64,000 nucleotides of DNA, from assembly GCA_963757945.1 (NCBI GenBank), contig CAVWTN010000002.1, forward strand, positions 1,984,001-2,048,000, written 5' to 3'. Both the position numbers and the translations under genes were made by a program. Shown piece by piece: positions 8,109 to 15,587 of the stretch (positions within the stretch are counted from its first letter, which is position 1; every line of letters starts with the position of its first letter). The notes under the pieces were generated by a model. The model was not told the origin of the DNA. It did not search any database and saw only the letters and a list, made by a program, of their open reading frames with translations. The stretch is from CAVWTN01 sp963757945 (GTDB taxonomy: Bacteria; Vulcanimicrobiota; Vulcanimicrobiia; Vulcanimicrobiales; Vulcanimicrobiaceae).

Positions 8109-11100
8109 GTGCGCCGCGCGCGCACCATGCCTGCGCTCCTGACATCCTCCATTCGGCGACTCCGCTGGCCCGCGTGGGTCCTTATCGTTGCGTTCGGGAT
8201 CGGGCTGCCGATCGTGCTGTACCTGGCGTTCGCGCATACGATCCGCCGTGAAGCGACGGACAATGCGGTGACCCGGCTGCGAGCTGTCGCTCTCACGACC
8301 GCCGCCGGCGCGACCCAGCTCGTCGAGGGGACGACCGTCTTTTTCGACGCGGTCGACACGCAGGCTCAAGCCGCCGCGAACGCGCGCTTCGACGCTCGTT
8401 TGCGCGACGAACTCCGCCTGTACGTCACCGCGTCGATCGTGAAGAGCCCGGTCGTCGAACGCGCGCTGCTCTTCGATCGCCAGGGGCGGGGCTTCGATTT
8501 CATGCAGCCGGACGGCGCGCCGCCGGTTCACGCGTCGAATAGAGCCTTCTTTGCCGCGTTCCCCAGGGATGCGTATGGGGCGCTCGGGCTCGCGCGCTCC
8601 GACGACGTCGATGAATTGGGTGGATCCGGCGGCGTGCTCGTGACGCGAGTCTCGTCGGACCGTCATGCGCCGTTGCGTTATGTCGCGCTCTCGCTCCACG
8701 AAAGCCGCATCCGCGATCTCTTCGAAGCCGGCGAAACGGGCGTGCACGGTGTCATCTTGCTGCTGGGTAAGGACGGGCGCGTGCTCCTTTCCGAGCCGAA
8801 CTCGCCGTACTTCGGCAAGAAGAATACGTTTGCGCTCGCCGGCTATTCGAGTCAAGCATTCTCCGCGCCGCAAAACGGCGCGTACCTCGTGGCGCTCGGC
8901 GACGGGGTCGAGCGTTATTACCGGCTGGCGGGCGTGCCGCAGACGGACGGATCGATTTTGGTCGGCTTCGCCCGCGAAGATATCGAAGCGGGTCTCGCCG
9001 ATAAACTCGCCTTTGCTCGCTCCTTGATCGGCCTCGGCTGGATCGTGATGCTCGGGGTCGGGCTCGCGCTGCTCATGTTCGACGAGCGCGCGAAGCAACT
9101 CGCACGCGGCCTTTCGATCCAGGGCGACGCCGTGAAGTTTCTGCAGGCGCAGAACCGGGCAACGCTCGATTCCGCGATGTCGAGCATCGCGATTCTCGAC
9201 GAGCGGGGCACGATCGTCGACGTCAACCAGAGTTGGCATCAATTCGCGGAAGGCAACGGCTATGCCACGCCCGACCACGGGATCGGGCGAAACTATCTCG
9301 ACGTATGCGAGCCGCGGACTTCGAGCGACTCGGACGAGGCCGTGCCGCACAATCTGAAGCACGGTCTCGAAGAGGTCCTCGCGGGCCGCCTCGAGGTCTT
9401 GCGCGTCGAGTACGCCTGCCATTCGCCCTCGAAGAAACGCTGGTTCGAAGCATACTTCACGCCGCTCGCGTTCGGTAGACCGGCGGGCGCGGTCGTCAGG
9501 CACATCGACGTGACCGAACGAACGCTGGCGGAACAGGAGGTCCGTAAGAACGGAACCATCCTGTCGGCGATCGACGCCGTGCTCCCCGTGATCATCTACC
9601 AGCGCACCGCGAGAAACGGCTCGTGGGACTACACGTTCGTCAACGACCACGCGGGCGAGATCATCGGGCGCACGCGGGACGGCTTGCTCTCGAAATCGGA
9701 TTTTGCGATCGGCACGCTGCATCCGGAGGACCGCGAGCGGGTCGGCGCGTCGTACGCGCAAATCGTCGCCTCCGGCGGCGGCGTTTGGAAGGGCGAGTTC
9801 CGCTGCGTCGTAACGCAGGGGACGGTGAAGTGGCTGCGCGGCGCCATCTACATCGGAACCCGGGACGGGCGCGAGGTGGAGTCGCTCGGGATCCTCTATG
9901 ACATCACCGACGAAAAGATCGCGAGCGAACGCGCTCGCTTCACGCAGGATCACGACGAGCTGACCGGGTTGTTCAGCCGGAACCATTTCGAGCTCGCCGT
10001 GCCGGCGGCCGTCGAACAGTGGATTCGGCTCAACACGTTCTTCGCGGTCGTGGTCGTCGACATCGACAGTTTCCACGAGCTCAACGAAGCGTTCGGCACG
10101 CTCGTCGGCGACGACGTGCTCCGGGCCGTCGGCAAGTGCCTGAGCACCGACGTCCGCAGCGCGCGGGAAGTTGCGCGCCTGGATGCCGACAAGTTCGCTT
10201 GCATCATCGACGTCGGCACGATCGAAGAAGCGTTGGCGGTCGCGGCGGATACCGTGCTGGCCCTCGGAAAATCGCAACGGGTCGACGGCCACACGATCGG
10301 CGTTTCGGTGAGCGCCGGCGTCGCGATCCCCAGGCACTTCACGGTCGGTGCGAACGATCTCATGCACGACGCGAACAGCGCGCTCGAACGAGCGCGCGAT
10401 GCCGGCGGCGCGACCTTCCGGTTGTACTCCGACGAGATGGGGATCGAGAGCACAGCGCGCGCAACGCTCAAGGAACAATTGCGGGAAGCGATCGATCGCG
10501 AAGAGTTCGAGCTGCATTATCAGCCCAAGATCGATCTCGCCTCGCGCCGGGTGATCGGGTGCGAGGCGCTGATTCGCTGGAATCACCCGACCTTCGGGTT
10601 CCAGGCGCCCGGACGCTTCATTCCGATGGCGGAACAGAGCGGGCTCATCGTTCCGATCGGCGCCTGGGTGATCAAAGAGGCGTGCCGCCAATGGGTCGCG
10701 TGGCGTGATGCGGGCGTCGACCCCGTTCCGATCGCGGTCAACGTTTCGGCCGTGCAGTTCGCGCGCTGCGACGTCTTCGAGGTGATCGCAAGCACGATGG
10801 AGACAACCGGCGCCCCCGCCGGTTCGCTCGACATCGAGGTCACGGAGAGCTTGTTCATCGATTGCTCGAGCGAACTCGTCGCGACGCTGCAGAACATCCA
10901 CCGGCTCGGCGTGGAGATCGGACTCGACGATTTCGGCACGGGCTTCTCGTCGTTCGGATATCTCAAACAACTCCCGCTCTCCGTCATCAAAGCCGATCAA
11001 TCGTTCGTGCGCGGCGCGGTCGAAAATCCGAGCGACGCCGCGATCGTGCGTTCGATCGTGCATTTGACCTCGGAACTCGGCCTGCGCGTGGTCGCCGAAG

Positions 11101-11297
11101 GCGTCGAGACGCTCGAACAACTGAAGTTCGTGCGAGAAGCGGGCTGCGCCGAAGCGCAAGGGTACTATTTCAGCCCGCCCCTGATGGCTCATGATTTCGC
11201 CTGGTATCTCGCCAACGGCCAGGCGCTGCTTGCAAAAAAACTCGACGCCGAGGTGGAGCCGGCGCTGCGCCGGTTGCACCGCAGGAAAATCACATGA
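8109..11297 (+). CDS. Membrane sensor PAS-PAS-GGDEF(degenerate)-EAL c-di-GMP phosphodiesterase
   Basis: 1062 residues. Transmembrane helix ~21-41, extracytoplasmic sensor region ~43-300 (CACHE-like by layout), second helix ~305-322, PAS domains near 350 and 480, GGDEF domain ~614-780 and EAL domain ~795-1050. The GGDEF signature is replaced by LDADKF, so cyclase activity is not expected. The EAL domain keeps CEALIRW, NVSAVQF, EVTES, DDFGTGFSS, IKADQSFV and AEGVET, so c-di-GMP hydrolysis is predicted. GTG 8109 has GAAGGA upstream; ATG 8127 is an alternative. Its TGA overlaps the kaiC ATG (ATGA), so the two are translationally coupled. Confidence 0.88.
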   Translation: MRRARTMPALLTSSIRRLRWPAWVLIVAFGIGLPIVLYLAFAHTIRREATDNAVTRLRAVALTTAAGATQLVEGTTVFFDAVDTQAQAAANARFDARLRDELRLYVTASIVKSPVVERALLFDRQGRGFDFMQPDGAPPVHASNRAFFAAFPRDAYGALGLARSDDVDELGGSGGVLVTRVSSDRHAPLRYVALSLHESRIRDLFEAGETGVHGVILLLGKDGRVLLSEPNSPYFGKKNTFALAGYSSQAFSAPQNGAYLVALGDGVERYYRLAGVPQTDGSILVGFAREDIEAGLADKLAFARSLIGLGWIVMLGVGLALLMFDERAKQLARGLSIQGDAVKFLQAQNRATLDSAMSSIAILDERGTIVDVNQSWHQFAEGNGYATPDHGIGRNYLDVCEPRTSSDSDEAVPHNLKHGLEEVLAGRLEVLRVEYACHSPSKKRWFEAYFTPLAFGRPAGAVVRHIDVTERTLAEQEVRKNGTILSAIDAVLPVIIYQRTARNGSWDYTFVNDHAGEIIGRTRDGLLSKSDFAIGTLHPEDRERVGASYAQIVASGGGVWKGEFRCVVTQGTVKWLRGAIYIGTRDGREVESLGILYDITDEKIASERARFTQDHDELTGLFSRNHFELAVPAAVEQWIRLNTFFAVVVVDIDSFHELNEAFGTLVGDDVLRAVGKCLSTDVRSAREVARLDADKFACIIDVGTIEEALAVAADTVLALGKSQRVDGHTIGVSVSAGVAIPRHFTVGANDLMHDANSALERARDAGGATFRLYSDEMGIESTARATLKEQLREAIDREEFELHYQPKIDLASRRVIGCEALIRWNHPTFGFQAPGRFIPMAEQSGLIVPIGAWVIKEACRQWVAWRDAGVDPVPIAVNVSAVQFARCDVFEVIASTMETTGAPAGSLDIEVTESLFIDCSSELVATLQNIHRLGVEIGLDDFGTGFSSFGYLKQLPLSVIKADQSFVRGAVENPSDAAIVRSIVHLTSELGLRVVAEGVETLEQLKFVREAGCAEAQGYYFSPPLMAHDFAWYLANGQALLAKKLDAEVEPALRRLHRRKIT

Positions 11298-13028
11298 CCG
11301 TACAAGCCGCTCGCGTATCGCCGACGGGGATCCCCGGACTCGACGAGATCTTGCGTGGAGGTCTGCCGACGGGCCGCTCGACCGTCATCGTCGGGGCCCC
11401 GGGCGCGGGGAAGACCGTCTTCGCGATGCAGTTCCTGATCAACGGCGCATCGCAGTTCGGTGAGACCGGCGTGATGGTGTCCTTTGAAGAGTCGGAGGCG
11501 TCGATGAACGCCAACTGCTCGACGCTCGCTTGGCCCTTCGAGGAGATGCTTGGGAAAAAGCTCATCGTCATCGACGGACGCTTGCCGGAAGACACGGTGG
11601 AAACAGGGACGTTCGATCTCCAAGGGTTGATCGCCGTGCTCAGCGGCCTCGTAAAAACGCGCGGGGCGAAACGCATCGTGCTTGACGGGATCGACGGCCT
11701 GTTCGTCTACACGAAAGATGAGGCGGTCAGCCGGCGTGAAGTTCGCAGGCTGCTCAGACTGGCTCGCTGACTCGGGCGTGACGGCCCTCGTGACCGTCAA
11801 GGCGGCCGGCGGCAGGTACGGGCTCGAACCCTATCTGGGCTTCGCCGAGTTCGCGGCTGACGGCGTGATTCACCTCAACTACGGCTTGACCGAACATCTC
11901 CTCAATCGCGCGCTGCAGGTCGTGAAGATGCGAGGCGCATCGTTCGTCTCCGGCGAGCACTCCTTCGTCATCGCCGAGGCCGGTCTCGAATTCCCGTACA
12001 ATGGCGGGATGCGGATGCCCGATCAGGTGAGCACCGCTCGCGTCTCCACCGGCATCCGCCGTCTCGATCTGATGCTCCGCGGCGGCTACCGGGAGGGCAC
12101 GGTGACGCTGATCTCCGGGCCGCCGGGGACCTCGAAGACGACGCTCGCCTCCGCGTTCGTTTCCGCCGGGTGCGCGCGCGGAGATTGCGCGCTCTTCGTT
12201 GGTTTCGATGAACCGGTGCAGCAAGTGTTCCTGGATCTTCGTTCCGTGGGGATGCTCCTGGATTCTTATCAGGACGCGGGCTTGCTCGCGACCGCTTCGT
12301 TCAGCGCGGGCGCGGCGAGCGCCGACGAGCACTATTTCGCGATCAAACGGCTGATCGATCGTCACCGCCCGAGCCTGCTCGTGATCGATCCGCTTTCTGC
12401 GCTCGCGAAGGCCGGCGGGCTCCGGATCGCGGACATCGTTACGGAAGAGTTGGTGAACCTTGTGAAGTCGCGCGGCATCACCGCGGTCTTCACGACCGTC
12501 GCCGATTCCGGCATCGGCGAACTTGAGACCAGCTCGTCCCGCGTCTCGACGATCGCCGACAATTGGCTGCACGTGGGCTTCGCCGTGCAGCGCGGCGAGC
12601 GCAACCGAACGTTGACCATCATCAAAGCGCGCGGCACCGGCCATTCAAACCAGATGCGCGAACTGATTCTCAGCGACGAGGGGCTCGATTTGAAAGACGT
12701 CTACTACGCGCAGGGCGACGTCCTGCTCGGAACGGCCCGCCTGGAAAAGGAGCGTCAGGAAGCCGCCGAAACGCGCCTGCGCGATTCGGATTCGAGGCGG
12801 GCTCTCGCGGCGCAGGATCAGCGCTGCCGCGTGCTCGAGGCGCAACTCGCGCTCGCGCAGAGCGAACTCGCGGCCGCCGCGGAGGAGCGGCGCCAGATGC
12901 AGTTGCACGCCGCCGCAGTCGAACAATCGCAGGCGGAGGACCAAGCCGCGCTGCTGGCGAGCAGGCGGGCGTACCCCGAGCCTGCGGGCGGGGCCGCGGA
13001 CGATGCTCCCGGAGGGCCGGCGGCATGA
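11294..13028 (+). CDS. kaiC: KaiC-like circadian clock ATPase, interrupted by one frameshift
   Basis: Two RecA-like domains. CI has VGAPGAGKT (residues ~35-42) and SFEES; after about 11757-11762 the reading frame shifts by one base (an extra C in agaCtgg would do it) and the continuing frame carries CII with SGPPGTSKTT (~274). The clock phosphosites are recognisable: SRVSTIADNW aligns with the S431/T432 region of cyanobacterial KaiC, placing the Ser-Thr pair at 12546-12551. A C-terminal coiled coil of ~75 residues extends past the usual KaiC end. The first frame would stop at 11770 after 158 residues. This is either a sequencing or assembly error or a real lesion. ATGA overlaps at both ends couple it to the EAL gene and to kaiB. 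Confidence 0.82.
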
Positions 13029-13339
13029 GCTTTCGTCGGACGGAGCGCAAGGCGGAGGCGGCGATGGTCAAGCTCATTTTGTTCGTGGCGGGCGAATCGC
13101 CGAACTCGGTCGCCGCACTCTCGAACCTGCACCGGGCGATCGAACTCGAAGGCTCCGAACGTTTCGAACTCGAGGTCGTCGACGTCTTCGAGCGCGCGGA
13201 CCGCGCGCTCTCCGAGCACGTGCTCGTGACTCCGACGCTGATCCGCGTCTCGCCGCCGTCGGTCCGCCGCCTGGTGGGCGACCTCAGCCAAGCGATCGAG
13301 TTGTACGCGTTCCTGCGCCCGCGTTCCGCGCCGCATTAG
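13025..13339 (+). CDS. kaiB: KaiB-like thioredoxin-fold clock protein
   Basis: 104 residues from the ATG that overlaps the kaiC TGA, or 91 from ATG 13064, which has a strong GGAGG. The core VKLILFVAGESPNSVAAL, then TPTLIRVSPPSVRRLVGDLS, is the KaiB signature (compare TPTL..PPPVRRIIGDLS in cyanobacteria). KaiB binds phosphorylated KaiC and drives the reset step of the clock; no kaiA is present. The tail is short. The gene converges with the TonB-like gene with a 4-base overlap. Function as clock, stress timer or unknown partner of the c-di-GMP enzyme is inferred from gene order. Confidence 0.85.
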   Translation: MSFRRTERKAEAAMVKLILFVAGESPNSVAALSNLHRAIELEGSERFELEVVDVFERADRALSEHVLVTPTLIRVSPPSVRRLVGDLSQAIELYAFLRPRSAPH

Positions 13340-14202
13340 TTCGGGAGCTGCGGCTCCGGACATTCCCGCAGGCGCGTGCGCCCGTCGAGCCCCGTCTGCT
13401 GCACCGCGAACACGGTCGCGGGCTTCTGCCGTCCCTCGAGGTCGTAGCCGGGCGGCGGCAGCTGCAGCAGCGCCGTCAGGTCGGCTTTCTTCAAGTTCCT
13501 AGTCGACCACGGGTCATCGTCGTCGTTCGCGTACTGGAACGGCCAATGCAGATCGTCGGCGACCGTCTCGCCGTTGCGCAAGTGGATCACGATCGAAACG
13601 TCCCGAAAGTGCGCGGAACCGTTCCAGCCGAACGTGTGGTGGCCGATCAGCTCCACGTAGCCGCACGGCGTCGTGTCCGTCTCGCCGCCGTTCCCCGTGC
13701 CCTGGCCGCCCGTTCCGGTCGCCGTTCCGGCCTCGCCCCCCGTGCCGCTGCCGGCGCCCGCGCCCGTGCCGGTCCCGCCGTTTGCGACGCCCGCGCCCGG
13801 CCCCTTCGCGATCGCGGCTTTCGCCGCCGGCGGCGCGTGCGGCGGCGGGGTCGCGTGCAGAATGCGGCGCGCGGCGAGCCCCCCGTGCGTCTTCTTGCGA
13901 GGAGCGGCCGCGCGCGGCGCCGGCGCGCGTACGGAGACCTTCGGGGCGATCGAAGCGCGGGGGCGCGGCGTCGCGTGGGCCACCGGAGCGGGTCTCGGCG
14001 TCGGGCTCGGCCGCACCGCGATCGTGATCACCTGCGAGACGATCGTCTCGGGCTGCGCCGGCCCCGCATGGCGGCGCGGGACGAACCCCGCGGCGATGAG
14101 GTGGATGGCGATAGCGACCGCCAGCGCGAACCAAAAGCGCCGGCGGTGATCGAGTCGGCCGAGCCCGTCGAAGAATGCGGTCATCCGAAAAGAGCGAGCC
14201 AC
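13336..14202 (-). CDS. TonB-like envelope protein with Pro-rich and Gly-rich linkers
   Basis: 288 residues. A single N-terminal membrane helix (WFALAVAIAIHLIAAGFV, ~24-41) is followed by a Pro/Arg/Ala-rich span (~60-125), a Gly-Thr/Gly-Ala low-complexity run (~135-170) and a C-terminal domain of ~115 residues beginning CGYVELIGHHTFGWNG. The layout is that of TonB/TolA-type proteins that reach across the periplasm, but the C-terminal domain does not show a clear TonB YP motif. No ExbBD genes are nearby. ATG at codon 7 (MTAFFDGLG) is an alternative start. Confidence 0.55.
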   Translation of the reverse strand: MARSFRMTAFFDGLGRLDHRRRFWFALAVAIAIHLIAAGFVPRRHAGPAQPETIVSQVITIAVRPSPTPRPAPVAHATPRPRASIAPKVSVRAPAPRAAAPRKKTHGGLAARRILHATPPPHAPPAAKAAIAKGPGAGVANGGTGTGAGAGSGTGGEAGTATGTGGQGTGNGGETDTTPCGYVELIGHHTFGWNGSAHFRDVSIVIHLRNGETVADDLHWPFQYANDDDDPWSTRNLKKADLTALLQLPPPGYDLEGRQKPATVFAVQQTGLDGRTRLRECPEPQLPN

Positions 14203-14264
14203 CCGCCGGGCGGATGGCTCGTCGTGGTCCTCTTATCGGCTATTGCCGGCGAAGGGGCCTGCGC

Positions 14265-14561
14265 TTACGACGGGTTGACGCCGTACGTCCGGTAGTACCA
14301 GTCCTTGAACTGCGCCTGGGTCGGGTACACGCCGTACTTGTGGTAATACCACGCGTTGTAGGATTGCTGCCGGCGCGCCTGCTCCTGCTGCTCCTGCTGC
14401 TTGATGCGTTTCTTGTGGTTGTAGTTCGTCACGCCGATGGCAGCGGCGGCCCCGCCGATGAGGATATTGCGGGTGCTTGCGGCACCGTCCGCAAGCGCGG
14501 GTGCGATCGTGCCGGCCGCCGTCGCGACCGTGAGGGCTGTGGCAATAAGGATTCTTTTCAT
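14265..14561 (-). CDS. Small secreted protein with two YGVxP motifs
   Basis: 98 residues with a good signal peptide (MKRILIATALTVATAAGTIAPALA). The mature protein has an alanine/glycine hydrophobic patch, a Gln/Arg-rich charged helix (KKRIKQQEQQEQARRQQ) and two related end segments, YYHKYGVYPTQ and YYRTYGVNPS, about 20 residues apart. The family is not recognised. The duplicated aromatic motif suggests a surface or cell-wall binding role, which is only a guess. Confidence 0.65.
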   Translation of the reverse strand: MKRILIATALTVATAAGTIAPALADGAASTRNILIGGAAAAIGVTNYNHKKRIKQQEQQEQARRQQSYNAWYYHKYGVYPTQAQFKDWYYRTYGVNPS

Positions 14562-14737
14562 TGAGTTCCTCTGTTCCCGAAAGGTGCGGCTCCCGAAACT
14601 AGCTCCGACGGAGACATTCTCTTACAGAACGCACGACCGTCCTTCAGCGTTCCAACCGCGACCCCGGGCCTTGCAAGGGACGGCGACCTGCAAGCAGAAC
14701 GGCCGTTCGTTTGCCCTTGTGCCGGAGGTCGTTTCTC

Positions 14738-15250
14738 TTGAACATCGAGTCGCTGATCCGCGTCATCCCGGACTTCCCGATCCCGGGGATTTTGTTCCGC
14801 GACATCACGCCGCTGCTCAAGGATCCCGAGGGCTTCCGCGCCACGATCGACTTGTTCGTCGATCGCTTCAAGGACGAGCGCATCGACATGGTCGTCGGGA
14901 TCGAGGCGCGCGGCTACATGCTCGCCGCGCCCCTGGCCTACCATCTCGGCGCGGGCTTCGTGCCCGTCCGCAAGCCCGGCAAGCTGCCCGGCGCCAAGCA
15001 GACCGAGGAATACGCGCTCGAGTACGGCACGAACTCGCTCGAGATCCACAATGACGCGGTCGGCCGTGGGCAGCGCGTCCTCATCGTCGACGACCTGCTC
15101 GCCACCGGAGGCACCGCCGCCGCGACGGCACGCCTGCTCAACCGCCTGGGCGCGGACCTGGTCGGCTACGCCTTCTTGATCGAGCTCGGCGGCCTGAACG
15201 GCCGCGCGGCCCTCAATGGCGCCGCGGTCACGGCGTTCCTGCGGTATTAA
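14738..15250 (+). CDS. apt: Adenine phosphoribosyltransferase
   Basis: 170 residues, the normal length for Apt. It converts adenine plus PRPP to AMP in purine salvage. Features: the IPDFPIPGILFRDITPLL N-terminus, VVGIEARGYMLAAPLAY, and the PRPP loop VLIVDDLLATGGTA. TTG at 14738 is chosen because GGAGG lies 10 bases upstream and the protein then begins like other Apt proteins. The structured repeat copy B begins 14 bases after the stop. Often apt precedes rel in bacteria, as here. Confidence 0.92.
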   Translation: MNIESLIRVIPDFPIPGILFRDITPLLKDPEGFRATIDLFVDRFKDERIDMVVGIEARGYMLAAPLAYHLGAGFVPVRKPGKLPGAKQTEEYALEYGTNSLEIHNDAVGRGQRVLIVDDLLATGGTAAATARLLNRLGADLVGYAFLIELGGLNGRAALNGAAVTAFLRY

Positions 15251-15264
15251 GCTGGTATCGAGCC

Positions 15265-15421
15265 GCGGTGGGCGGGGCGGGCCGAGGTGCCCCCGCGGGG
15301 ACGCCCGCGATTTCGCATCCATGCGAAATCGCTACTCGTGCACTTGCCCGCTCCCGCCATCCTGGCTCCGCGGGCAAGCTGCACGCCCCGCGGGGGCACC
15401 TCGGCCCGCCCCGCCCACCGC
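15265..15421 (+). repeat. Structured intergenic repeat, copy B (perfect 36-bp outer stem)
   Basis: Left arm 15265-15300 and right arm 15386-15421 are perfect 36-base reverse complements. Bases 15288-15394 are identical to copy A. The outer-arm bases that differ from A (GGGCCGAGGT against ACCTCGGCCC, where A has TGGCCGACAT against ATATCGGCCA) keep pairing in both. It lies between apt and rel, and with its flanks fills most of a 337-base gap; no rel promoter is obvious. Confidence 0.88.
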
Positions 15422-15587
15422 CGCCGGCTACCCGGCCCCGACAGCGACGTGGAACCGTCACGCCCGCCCCCGCCGTTTTAAGGATGGGCGGGCTTGATCG
15501 GCCACGATAGGTTCGCTAACCGCTAACCTCGAGCGGCTGCCTCGGTCGTAGACACCCCGGCGCGGCCTGTGGCATCATAGGTGGATT

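Noticed and set aside
8088..11279. Very long open frame antisense to the phosphodiesterase gene
   Set aside because: Its composition is Arg/Asp/Ala-rich without any domain; it is a GC-bias shadow of a well-supported gene on the other strand.
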